Below, piece after piece: positions 17,210-25,076 of a DNA stretch of 64,000 nt. Source of the stretch: RGIG4608 sp964413365 (lineage in GTDB: Bacteria > Bacillota > Clostridia > Oscillospirales > CAG-272); NCBI GenBank assembly GCA_964413365.1, contig CAYPRM010000003.1, forward strand, positions 1 to 64,000, in the 5' to 3' direction. Position numbers and translations under genes: made by a program. Position 1 is the first letter of the stretch; each line of letters begins with the position of its first letter. The notes beneath the pieces are model-generated. The model did no database searches and was not told the origin of the DNA. It worked only from the letters and a program-made list of their open reading frames with translations.

Positions 17210-19855
17210 TTATTCCGTTCTGAGTGCTATTACGGGATCCTTGTTCGATGCGGTCTTTGACGGGAACAGTCCTGCGACGAAGGTGAGCGCCATGCTTATG
17301 CCGACAAGTATTACTGCAGGCAGAGGCTCGAGCACCGCCTTGAGCGCCGCAATGCCGGTGAGATTGTACAGAATGATATTGATTATGACTATCAATCCGA
17401 GCGAGCATATTATTCCTATCAGTCCCGCAACAAATCCGACGAACAGCGTCTCCGCATTGAATACACGTCCGATATCCCTCTTGGATGCACCGATCGCACG
17501 AAGTATGCCTATCTCCTTTGTGCGCTCGAGCACCGAGATGTAGGTTATGATGCCTATCATTATCGAGGATACCACGAGCGAGATCGCAACGAACGCGATG
17601 AGCACATAGGATATAGCATCAACTATGGTCGTTACAGAACTCATAAGGAGTGCGACCGTGTCGGTGTAGGTTATCTGATCGTCCTCGTCCTTCTGCATAT
17701 CATTATACTGTTGTATCAGCGCGGCGACCTTTTCCTTGGACTCAAAGTCCTTGGGATATATGGAGATCATCGTAGGATCGTTCATATCTATATATCCGAG
17801 CTTCTTAAGGTTTCCGCTGTACGTGTTATCTGTAACTCTGTCCTTATTGATGTAGTTGAGTATCTGATTGATTATCGCACTCGCCTCCGTGGAGGGGTAT
17901 TTCTCGAGAATATCCTTTACGAACGGGATATCGTCTATTGTGAGTCCGACGGAATCAAATCTGATGCCCGTGAACATATCGACCTCGTTATTCGCCATCT
18001 GCGCCTTAACGACGTCGCTCTTATTTCCGCGCGTGATAACGGTCTCGCGGAGGTCGGACATATAGCCTATCGTGCCTATATTAGCCATCGAGAGAGAGTC
18101 ATCCGCAGGCTTGATTATGCCGACGATCTTCAACCCAAGTGCGCCTGCAAGACGGTCATTCAGGATCACCTTATCCGACTCGTTCGAGAAATCAAGCTCT
18201 CTTATCTTATCGTTTTCAAGCACGAAGTGATCGCTATCAAGGAGCACCTTGAACTCGAAGTCATATATCTCGTCGAAGGTGTAGCTCGTGGACTCGATAA
18301 CGTAGGTGTTCTCCTTGCCCGTGATATACGCCTCCATAGCGTGCTTCAGGTATTCCTCAAGCTCTGCGGCATCACGTATTCCGAGAACATAGAGCGTATA
18401 GTCGGAGATCTGATTGTTCTCGTTGACGATAAGAACGATCTCGTTCTGATTCTCGGGATATCTTCCGTCGACGAGGGTGTAATCCTTGGATATAGTCTGC
18501 GCATTACCCGTAAGCTCCGTCCAGCCCGTTATGCTACCCATGCTGCCCATCATGGCATTCATATTCTTGATCATCTCCATGGACGTTCCGCTCATTCCCA
18601 TGTTCGAAACGAGGTCGGTCATGCCCTTGGAGCTATTCTTATATGTGCCGTCCTCCTGAAGAAGGTACATATTCATCTCAAGGGGATATGAATACTTGAT
18701 ATCCGAGCAGTATTTGTAGAAGTCGGGGGTGGATTCGATATATTTCTTGAATTTCGCGAGGTCGTTCTGACTTATCGATGTGGTCATGCTCGACATCATG
18801 GTTACCATTATATCGCTTGAGTAGATCTTATTGGGATCCTTGGGTGCGCCCGACGAATTGGCATTTTGCATGAGCGTCGCCATCATTGAAGAGGCGTTGA
18901 TTGTGCTCTGCTGTATCTGTATCGGGTAGGAGGACATAGTGCTCTCCTCGATGGATTGGATATATGCATTTACGCCCGTGGATACGGCGAGTATCAGTGC
19001 AATTCCGATTATTCCTATCGAGCCTGCGAAGGAGGTAAGGAAGGTCCTTCCCTTCTTGGTCATGAGGTTATTGAAGGAGAGGGAGAGTGCGGTGAGGAAG
19101 GACATCGACGCCTTCTTCTTTTTGCCGTTCGATCTGCGGCTGTAATCCTGCATAAAGCCCCCGTCCTCTCTCCTGCCGTCGAATGGATCGGAGTCGTCGA
19201 CGAGGTTGCCGTCACGGAGCTTGATTATTCTCGTGGAATACTGCTCCGCAAGCTCGGGATTGTGCGTTACCATGATAACGAGGCGATCCTTAGCTATTTC
19301 CTTGAGCAGGTCCATTACCTGCACGCTCGTATCGGAGTCAAGAGCGCCCGTCGGCTCATCCGCAAGGAGAATATCGGGGTTATTTATAAGTGCGCGCGCT
19401 ATGGCAACTCTCTGCATCTGACCGCCCGAGAGCTGATTGGGACGCTTATGCATCTGCGTGCGAAGTCCGACCTTATCGAGTGCCTGAACTGCCCTCTTTC
19501 TTCTCTCGTTCGGAGATATACCGCTCAGCGTCAGCGCAAGCTCGACATTCGCAAGCACCGTTTGGTGAGGAATGAGGTTATAGCTCTGGAATATGAAGCC
19601 TATGGAGTGGTTTCTGTATATATCCCAATCCGCATCCTTATAGTCCCTCGTGGAAACGCCGTTTATGATGAGGTCGCCGCTCGTGTACTGATCAAGTCCT
19701 CCGATGATGTTAAGAAGCGTGGTCTTGCCGCAGCCCGACTGACCGAGTATCGACACGAACTCACTCTCTCTGAACTTGATATTTATGCCCTTGAGTGCCT
19801 CAACGGCAGATTCGTCCTTTCCGTATGTTTTTTTAATGTTTATAAGCTCTAACAT
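17210..19855 (-). CDS. MacB-like ABC transporter, ATPase fused to FtsX-type permease
   Basis: 881 residues. Residues 1-~225 form a LolD/MacB-type ATPase (Walker A LGQSGCGKTTLLNIIGG, signature LSGGQMQRVAIARAL, Walker B ILLADEPTGALDS). A membrane helix follows near residue 280 (AGSIGIIGIALILAVSTGV), then a large extracytoplasmic domain, then three C-terminal FtsX helices (near LIAFVAISLVVSSIMIGIITYI). The order ATPase first, permease second is that of MacB-type mechanotransmission proteins, which export lipids, peptides or drugs from the membrane rather than pumping across it. The substrate is unknown. The 20-bp ATPase-to-stop context and downstream zinc-ribbon gene suggest a two-gene operon. 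Confidence 0.9.
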   Translation of the reverse strand: MLELINIKKTYGKDESAVEALKGINIKFRESEFVSILGQSGCGKTTLLNIIGGLDQYTSGDLIINGVSTRDYKDADWDIYRNHSIGFIFQSYNLIPHQTVLANVELALTLSGISPNERRKRAVQALDKVGLRTQMHKRPNQLSGGQMQRVAIARALINNPDILLADEPTGALDSDTSVQVMDLLKEIAKDRLVIMVTHNPELAEQYSTRIIKLRDGNLVDDSDPFDGRREDGGFMQDYSRRSNGKKKKASMSFLTALSLSFNNLMTKKGRTFLTSFAGSIGIIGIALILAVSTGVNAYIQSIEESTMSSYPIQIQQSTINASSMMATLMQNANSSGAPKDPNKIYSSDIMVTMMSSMTTSISQNDLAKFKKYIESTPDFYKYCSDIKYSYPLEMNMYLLQEDGTYKNSSKGMTDLVSNMGMSGTSMEMIKNMNAMMGSMGSITGWTELTGNAQTISKDYTLVDGRYPENQNEIVLIVNENNQISDYTLYVLGIRDAAELEEYLKHAMEAYITGKENTYVIESTSYTFDEIYDFEFKVLLDSDHFVLENDKIRELDFSNESDKVILNDRLAGALGLKIVGIIKPADDSLSMANIGTIGYMSDLRETVITRGNKSDVVKAQMANNEVDMFTGIRFDSVGLTIDDIPFVKDILEKYPSTEASAIINQILNYINKDRVTDNTYSGNLKKLGYIDMNDPTMISIYPKDFESKEKVAALIQQYNDMQKDEDDQITYTDTVALLMSSVTTIVDAISYVLIAFVAISLVVSSIMIGIITYISVLERTKEIGILRAIGASKRDIGRVFNAETLFVGFVAGLIGIICSLGLIVIINIILYNLTGIAALKAVLEPLPAVILVGISMALTFVAGLFPSKTASNKDPVIALRTE

Positions 19856-19998
19856 TTATACACCTGCTTTTCTTTAATAGTCTTTTTTCAAAAGATGAAC
19901 TTATCTCAATGTAATGATACTAAACAAACCTTAAAAATTCCTTAAAATGTTCAAATTGTTTAAAAAGAAATGTGAAAAATTGTGATAAGTAACGAAAA

Positions 19999-20046
19999 TT
20001 ACAATATGTTGATTTTAGTACTTGACTAAACCACAATATGTAGTTA
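19999..20046 (+). promoter_or_regulatory. Two NrdR-box-like sites in the nrdD promoter
   Basis: Box 1 (19999-20014, TTACAATATGTTGATT) and box 2 (20031-20046, CCACAATATGTAGTTA) match the NrdR consensus ACACWATATATWGTGT at 11 and 12 of 16 positions by eye. They start exactly 32 bp apart, three helical turns, the spacing typical of NrdR box pairs. Box 2 overlaps the -10 element, as expected for repression when dATP is abundant. The nrdR gene is not in the window. Confidence 0.75.
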
Positions 20047-20050
20047 TAAT
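20022..20050 (+). promoter_or_regulatory. Sigma-A promoter of nrdDG
   Basis: TTGACT (20022-20027), 17-bp spacer, TATAAT (20045-20050). The rest of the 19856-20106 gap holds the upstream region of the MacB-like gene, including a TTTAAGG direct repeat (19929-19946), and no gene. Confidence 0.88.
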
Positions 20051-20106
20051 TATAGTGTCGAATTTTAAGGAAATTTCTTTCCGAAATATAAACAGGAGTA
20101 CTATTT

Positions 20107-22284
20107 ATGAAGATAATCAAAAGAAACGGCTCCGAGGTAGTATTTGATGCAAGTAAGATAGTCGTCGCAATCACAAAGGCGAACGAGAGCGTCGTTCCGA
20201 GCGCACGAATGACCGAGGCTCAGATAAAGAGCATTGCCGAGGACGTCGAGATGGCGGCTCTTCACATGAACCGCTCGCTCAACGTCGAGGAGATTCAGGA
20301 CATGGTCGAGAACCAGATAATGAATCAGCGTGCCTTTGACGTGGCAAGGCAGTACATCACATACCGCTACAACAGAGCTCTCATCAGAAAATCAAACACC
20401 ACGGACGAGCAGATTCTCAGCCTCATCGAGTGCAACAACGAGGAGGTAAAGCAAGAGAATTCAAACAAAAACCCGACCGTCAACAGCGTTCAGCGCGACT
20501 ATATGGCAGGCGAGGTCAGCAAGGATATCACAAAGAGGATTCTTCTTCCCTCCGATATCGTTGAGGCTCACGAGAAGGGCATCATTCACTTCCACGACTC
20601 CGATTATTTCGCTCAGCACATGCACAACTGCGATCTCGTAAATCTCGAGGATATGCTCCAGAACGGAACGGTCATAAGCGGAACCATGATCGAGAAGCCG
20701 CACAGCTTTTCTACGGCGTGCAATATTGCAACGCAGATCATCGCACAGGTAGCGTCCTGCCAATACGGTGGTCAGAGCATCAGCCTTACGCACCTTGCTC
20801 CCTTCGTTGACATCAGCCGCAAGAAGATCCGCGCATATGTCGAGGAGGAGCTCAGGAGCATTAGCCCCGACGTCAGCGATGAGGACATCTCGCGCATTAC
20901 AGAGGAGAGGCTTCGCGAGGAGATACGAAGTGGCGTTCAGACCATTCAGTATCAGGTCGTAACGCTCATGACAACGAACGGACAGGCTCCCTTCGTTACC
21001 GTATTTATGTATCTTGGCGAGGCTAAGAACGAGCGTGAGAAGCAGGACCTTGCTATAATCATCGAGGAGACGCTCAAGCAGCGCTACCGCGGTGTTAAGA
21101 ACGAGAAGGGTGTGTGGGTAACCCCTGCCTTCCCCAAGCTCATTTATGTGCTTGAGGAGGACAATATAGAGCCCGACAGCCCCTACTATTATCTCACCAA
21201 GCTTGCCGCTAAATGCACGGCAAAGCGCATGGTTCCCGATTACATTTCGGAAAAGATAATGCTCAAGAACAAAGTCGACAAGAACGGAGAGGGGCATTGC
21301 TACACCTGCATGGGCTGTCGCAGCTTCCTCACCCCCTATGTTGACGAAAACGGTCAGCCCAAATACTACGGGCGCTTCAATCAGGGCGTTGTAACGGTCA
21401 ATCTCGTCGATGTGGGACTTTCCGCTGGCGGAGATATTGAAAAATTCTGGGAGATATTTGATGAACGCATGGAGCTCTGCCACAGAGCACTGCAATGCCG
21501 TCATGAGCGTCTCTCGGGAACGCTCTCCGACGCCGCACCCATACTCTGGCAGCACGGTGCCCTGCTCCGCCTGCCCAAGGGGGAGACGATAGACAAATAT
21601 CTGCACGGCGGATATTCCACGCTCTCGCTCGGCTATGCAGGTCTGTGGGAGTGCGTGCTCTCGCTCAACGGCAAGAAGCTTACCGAACCGGAGGGTGAGG
21701 CTCTGGGGCTTGAAATAATGAGAAAGCTCAACGAATATACTGCGAAGTGGAAGGCTGAGGAGGATATCGACTATTCCCTTTACGGCACTCCGCTTGAGAG
21801 TACGACGTATAAGTTTGCAAAGTGTCTGCAGAAGCGTTTTGGAGTGATCGAGGGCATAACCGACAAGTCCTACATAACAAACAGCTATCACATTCACGTT
21901 ACCGAGGAGATCGACGCCTTCAGCAAGCTCGCACTTGAAGCAAAGTTCCAGGCTCTCTCACCCGGCGGTGCTATCTCGTATGTAGAGGTGCCGAATATGC
22001 AGAACAACATCGACGCGGTGCTCACAGTGATGAGATTTATTTACGACAACATAATGTATGCCGAGCTCAACACCAAGAGCGACTACTGTCAGGTCTGCGG
22101 CTACGACGGCGAGATAGAGATCGTTGAGGATGAGGACGGAAAGCTCGTTTGGAGATGTCCAAACTGCGGTAACACTGACCAGACGAGAATGAACGTCGCG
22201 AGAAGGACCTGCGGATACATCGGCACGCAATATTGGAATCAAGGCAGAACGCAGGAGATAAAGGAGAGAGTCCTCCATCTTTGA
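20107..22284 (+). CDS. nrdD: Anaerobic ribonucleoside-triphosphate reductase (class III)
   Basis: 725 residues. Residues 1-~95 are an ATP-cone regulatory domain (MKIIKRNGSEVVFDASKI). The glycyl radical domain follows, ending with a four-cysteine zinc site (CQVCGYDGEI and CPNCG, around residues 670-700) and the radical loop RRTCGYIGTQYWNQGRTQEI, whose glycine is oxidised by NrdG. It reduces NTPs to dNTPs under anaerobic conditions. nrdG starts 33 nt downstream. The promoter carries paired NrdR-like boxes. Ribosome binding site AGGAG upstream of the ATG. Confidence 0.97.
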   Translation: MKIIKRNGSEVVFDASKIVVAITKANESVVPSARMTEAQIKSIAEDVEMAALHMNRSLNVEEIQDMVENQIMNQRAFDVARQYITYRYNRALIRKSNTTDEQILSLIECNNEEVKQENSNKNPTVNSVQRDYMAGEVSKDITKRILLPSDIVEAHEKGIIHFHDSDYFAQHMHNCDLVNLEDMLQNGTVISGTMIEKPHSFSTACNIATQIIAQVASCQYGGQSISLTHLAPFVDISRKKIRAYVEEELRSISPDVSDEDISRITEERLREEIRSGVQTIQYQVVTLMTTNGQAPFVTVFMYLGEAKNEREKQDLAIIIEETLKQRYRGVKNEKGVWVTPAFPKLIYVLEEDNIEPDSPYYYLTKLAAKCTAKRMVPDYISEKIMLKNKVDKNGEGHCYTCMGCRSFLTPYVDENGQPKYYGRFNQGVVTVNLVDVGLSAGGDIEKFWEIFDERMELCHRALQCRHERLSGTLSDAAPILWQHGALLRLPKGETIDKYLHGGYSTLSLGYAGLWECVLSLNGKKLTEPEGEALGLEIMRKLNEYTAKWKAEEDIDYSLYGTPLESTTYKFAKCLQKRFGVIEGITDKSYITNSYHIHVTEEIDAFSKLALEAKFQALSPGGAISYVEVPNMQNNIDAVLTVMRFIYDNIMYAELNTKSDYCQVCGYDGEIEIVEDEDGKLVWRCPNCGNTDQTRMNVARRTCGYIGTQYWNQGRTQEIKERVLHL

Positions 22285-22317
22285 TATTGGGATGGGAGAG
22301 TTGATTATTAACATTCT

Positions 22318-22866
22318 ATGAACTACGCATTGATCAGAGAAAACGATATTGCAAACGGTCCGGGTGTCAGAACGACGCTTTTCGTCAGCGGCTGCAGACA
22401 CCACTGCCGATCATGCTTCAATCCCGAGGCGTGGGATTTCTCCTACGGCTCTCCATTCGGGCAGGACGAGATCGACAGGATCATTTCCGCCTGCTCGCAG
22501 GAGCACATAAGCGGTCTTACCCTCCTTGGCGGTGAGCCGCTTGAGCCTGAAAACAGAGGTGCTCTTGCGGAGCTTCTCAGGCAATTTCGTCAAAATCTTC
22601 CCGAAAAGAGCGTTTGGTGCTACACGGGCTTTGTATTCGAGAGCGAGCTACTGCCTGCGATCCTTGACGGCGACCACACTCTTACTGAGCTTTTGCAAAA
22701 CGTCGATGTGCTCGTTGACGGGCGGTTCGTTGAGGAGCTCAAAAGCTACGCACTGATCTTTCGCGGCTCGTCAAATCAGAATATAATAGATATGAGAGCT
22801 TCCCTTGCCGAGGGCAGGCAGGTCCTGCTTGATGGCGTGTGGGAAAGGCGTGGAGGCGAGATATAA
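22318..22866 (+). CDS. nrdG: Anaerobic ribonucleotide reductase activating protein (radical SAM)
   Basis: 182 residues. The radical-SAM cluster motif is C-x3-C-x2-C in FVSGCRHHCRSCFN, followed by the SAM-binding LTLLGGEPLEP. The N-terminus MNYALIRENDIANGPGVRTT is typical of NrdG. It generates the glycyl radical on NrdD. The ribosome binding site is poor (GGGAGAG lies ~24 nt upstream of the ATG), but no better start fits the family N-terminus. The HD-hydrolase gene follows after 2 nt. Confidence 0.95.
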   Translation: MNYALIRENDIANGPGVRTTLFVSGCRHHCRSCFNPEAWDFSYGSPFGQDEIDRIISACSQEHISGLTLLGGEPLEPENRGALAELLRQFRQNLPEKSVWCYTGFVFESELLPAILDGDHTLTELLQNVDVLVDGRFVEELKSYALIFRGSSNQNIIDMRASLAEGRQVLLDGVWERRGGEI

Positions 22867-22868
22867 CT

Positions 22869-23549
22869 ATGGCTAAGACTGCTACTGAAAAGGTCAGAGA
22901 GCGTGTTTTCGAGCTACTCTCGAGCGATGCATCGGGACACGGCACGGATCACATTGAAAGAGTAGTGCGTCTCTCCCTGCGATTTGCTACGGCAGAGGGT
23001 GCAGACGTGGAGCTTACGGAGCTGATAGCACTTCTACACGATGTGGATGATTACAAGCTTTTTGGTGTGCAGGGCGCGGCGAGCCTTACGAACGCAAGAG
23101 CCATAATGCATGAGGCTGAAATTCCGACGGATATCAGGGAGCAGGTGCTTTCCCAAATAGCTAAAATAGGCTACAACAAGCTTCTCAGCGGTATACGCCC
23201 CACCTCACTTGAGGGAATGATAGTTTCCGACGCGGATATGTGCGATGCACTCGGCGTCAACGGCGTTATCAGAGCGTACCGTTACAGCGTAAAGGACGGA
23301 AAGCCATTTTTCGACAGAATGCACTTCCCCGTTGAGGATATGACGCCCGAGGTCTACAAAACGCACGACGCCGACAGCACGGTCTGCCATATCTTTGAGA
23401 AGATCTTGAAGCTTCGGGATCTGATGCTCACCGAGTCGGGCAGGCGCGAGGCATATCCTCGGCACGAGATCGTCGTCGATATGCTAAGACACCTGTTTGA
23501 CGAGGAAAATGCTCCCGACTGGCTTGAATATCTTGAAAATTACAACTAA
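22869..23549 (+). CDS. HD-domain phosphohydrolase-like protein
   Basis: 226 residues from the ATG at 22869, preceded by GGAGGCGAG. The metal-binding HD signature is spread over HGTDHIERVVRLSL and IALLHDVDDYKLF, with a downstream aspartate in VSDADMCDALG. It resembles the YedJ-type HD family, metal-dependent phosphohydrolases whose physiological substrate is mostly unknown. As the third gene of the nrdDG operon, it might act on nucleotides, but that is inference from position only. Confidence 0.85.
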   Translation: MAKTATEKVRERVFELLSSDASGHGTDHIERVVRLSLRFATAEGADVELTELIALLHDVDDYKLFGVQGAASLTNARAIMHEAEIPTDIREQVLSQIAKIGYNKLLSGIRPTSLEGMIVSDADMCDALGVNGVIRAYRYSVKDGKPFFDRMHFPVEDMTPEVYKTHDADSTVCHIFEKILKLRDLMLTESGRREAYPRHEIVVDMLRHLFDEENAPDWLEYLENYN

Positions 23550-23550
23550 G

Positions 23551-23588
23551 AAAAAAACGTCACAAGGCGAAGCTGAGTGGCGTTTTTT
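23551..23588 (+). terminator. Terminator of the nrdDG-HD operon
   Basis: AAAAAACGTCAC pairs with GTGGCGTTTTTT with one G-T pair and a 13-nt loop, ending in a T-run. Confidence 0.78.
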
Positions 23589-23793
23589 ATGCGTCGACAC
23601 CGACTTGTTCGAGTATATCTGAACTCTCCAATGACGTTTTGTCCGACAGATAACATTATAATTATATCGAATCTTTTTTACTCCTTAAAATATCCATTGG
23701 ATTTATCCCATATTTATACCAAAAGGCATTTTTAGCAGTTTCGTACAAATCGGGGTGAAAAATTTTGTGCACATTCCATCTCACAAAAAAATA

Positions 23794-23822
23794 TTGACAC
23801 CTCGTCTGCTCAGTGGTATAAT
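23794..23822 (+). promoter_or_regulatory. Sigma-A promoter of the aldo/keto reductase gene
   Basis: TTGACA (23794-23799), 17-bp spacer, TATAAT (23817-23822). I saw nothing else in the 317-bp gap apart from this and the upstream terminator. Confidence 0.9.
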
Positions 23823-23866
23823 CATTATATTAGAAATCCGCTGATCGGCGGAGATCGGAGGCAAAT

Positions 23867-24754
23867 ATGGAATATTTCACACTAAACAACGACGTCAAAA
23901 TGCCCGTTATCGGCTACGGCGTCTATCAGGTAACAAAGGATGAGTGCGAGAGATGCGTTCTCGACGCGCTGAGTGTCGGCTACCGAATGATCGACACAGC
24001 CCAGAGTTATTTTAACGAGGAGGAGGTCGGTCTTGCCATCGAAAAGAGCGGAATTCCGCGTGAGGAGATCTTCCTTACGACAAAGGTGTGGATCGAGCAC
24101 TACGGCTACGACGAGTGCCGCGCGTCCGTCCTCGAATCAATGCGAAAGCTCCGCACGGACTACCTTGATCTTTGCCTGCTACATCAGCCATTTTCGGATG
24201 TTTACGGAGCGTACCGCGCGCTTGAGGATCTCATGCAGGAGGGCAAACTGCGCGCCATCGGAATATCAAATTTCTACCCCGACAGAATGGTGGATATTGC
24301 TTCCTTTGCGCGTGTCGTGCCTGCGGTCAATCAGATCGAGCTTCACCCACACAATCAGCAGTCCGAGGCTCTGGAATGGCACAAAAAATACGGTGTTCAG
24401 CCCGAGGCATGGGCTCCGCTCGGCGAGGGGCGAGGCGGTCTGCTCCAAGATCCTTCCCTGCTCTCCATCGGCAAGAAATACGGCAAAACTCCTGCGCAGG
24501 TCATTCTTCGCTGGCATATACAGCGTGGCGTCGCGGTCATTCCGAAGTCCACGCACATTGAGAGAATGAGGGAAAATCTCGATATTCTCGATTTCTCGCT
24601 TGCCCCCGAGGATATGGACGCCATCGCACGCCTCGAAAGGGGCAAGTCCTCCTTCTTCTCGCATAGAGAGCCTGCCATGGTCGAATGGTTCTGCAAAATG
24701 GTGGAGGAAAGAAAGAAAAATAACGACTGCACCAAGGAAAAGAAAAACTGGTAA
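23867..24754 (+). CDS. Aldo/keto reductase
   Basis: 295 residues with the full AKR fold signature. The catalytic tetrad is visible: Asp in GYRMIDTAQSYFNEEEVG, Tyr a few residues on, Lys in FLTTKVW, His in LLHQPF. The NADPH-binding C-terminal segment is VAVIPKSTHIERMREN. It reduces small aldehydes or ketones; the exact substrate cannot be inferred. It is monocistronic, with its own promoter and terminator. Confidence 0.94.
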   Translation: MEYFTLNNDVKMPVIGYGVYQVTKDECERCVLDALSVGYRMIDTAQSYFNEEEVGLAIEKSGIPREEIFLTTKVWIEHYGYDECRASVLESMRKLRTDYLDLCLLHQPFSDVYGAYRALEDLMQEGKLRAIGISNFYPDRMVDIASFARVVPAVNQIELHPHNQQSEALEWHKKYGVQPEAWAPLGEGRGGLLQDPSLLSIGKKYGKTPAQVILRWHIQRGVAVIPKSTHIERMRENLDILDFSLAPEDMDAIARLERGKSSFFSHREPAMVEWFCKMVEERKKNNDCTKEKKNW

Positions 24755-24760
24755 AATATT

Positions 24761-24800
24761 GCTCATGTGCCGCTAAATGTCGGCACGTGGGCATTTTTTT
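24761..24800 (+). terminator. Terminator of the aldo/keto reductase gene
   Basis: GCTCATGTGCCG pairs with CGGCACGTGGGC (12 bp with two G-T pairs, 8-nt loop), followed by seven T residues. Confidence 0.9.
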
Positions 24801-24811
24801 ACAAAAACTCC

Positions 24812-24840
24812 TTTACAAATCGCAAAAAGCGTGGTATAAT
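24812..24840 (+). promoter_or_regulatory. Sigma-A promoter of the structured RNA
   Basis: TTTACA (24812-24817), 17-bp spacer, TATAAT (24835-24840). The expected transcript start, near 24847, is exactly the first base of a 15-bp inverted repeat. Confidence 0.88.
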
Positions 24841-24846
24841 TACAGT

Positions 24847-25063
24847 GCCAAACCAACTGAATACTGATGCAAGGGCTATTTTTCTCTTTTTCAAGGGGAA
24901 AACCACCCTTTTATCGCCATACCCATATAAATTTGTAAAAATGCAAATTCCATCTGGTGTGGCATAGAGAGACTCTTGCACTTCAGTTGGTTTGGCGACT
25001 ATCGGAGTTTGCGTTTTTGTGCGGTTACTTCGGTAGCCGCACTTTTATTATATTTATTTTTTT
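24847..25063 (+). ncRNA. Candidate structured non-coding RNA, possibly a leader of the BspA-like gene
   Basis: The 5' end GCCAAACCAACTGAA (24847-24861) pairs perfectly with TTCAGTTGGTTTGGC (24982-24996). Inside this closing stem are TGCAAG/CTTGCA (24868-24873 with 24975-24980), a hairpin AAGGG/CCCTT (24893-24910), and GCCATACC/GGTGTGGC (24916-24923 with 24956-24963, one G-U pair) enclosing AATTTG/CAAATT (24930-24949). A UUCG-capped terminator (25019-25042) and T-rich run end it. It has its own promoter, whose start matches the stem. I do not recognise the family: it lacks the tRNA-like ends of tmRNA, and I could not fit it to 6S RNA or a known riboswitch with confidence. No long ORF with a ribosome binding site lies inside it. 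Confidence 0.72.
25019..25063 (+). terminator. UUCG-loop terminator before the BspA-like gene
   Basis: GTGCGGTTAC and GTAGCCGCAC form a 10-bp stem (one G-U pair) closed by a cUUCGg tetraloop, followed by a 21-nt T-rich tract that runs into the AGGAGGT ribosome binding site of the next gene. Expression of that gene from the upstream promoter therefore needs read-through or antitermination. Confidence 0.85.
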
Positions 25064-25076
25064 AGGAGGTCATTTT

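Noticed and set aside
20461..21897. A 478-codon minus-strand frame opposite nrdD
   Set aside because: Antisense shadow; nrdD is certain from its glycyl radical and zinc motifs.
24847..25000. 6S RNA or tmRNA at the structured RNA locus
   Set aside because: No tRNA-like ends or tag frame for tmRNA. The interior is branched with several small hairpins rather than the long rod with one central bubble of 6S RNA. The identity is left open rather than forced.
24957..25076. N-terminal extension of the BspA-like protein starting at 24957
   Set aside because: It would place coding sequence through the structured RNA and its terminator, and has no ribosome binding site; the ATG at 25077 has AGGAGGT.
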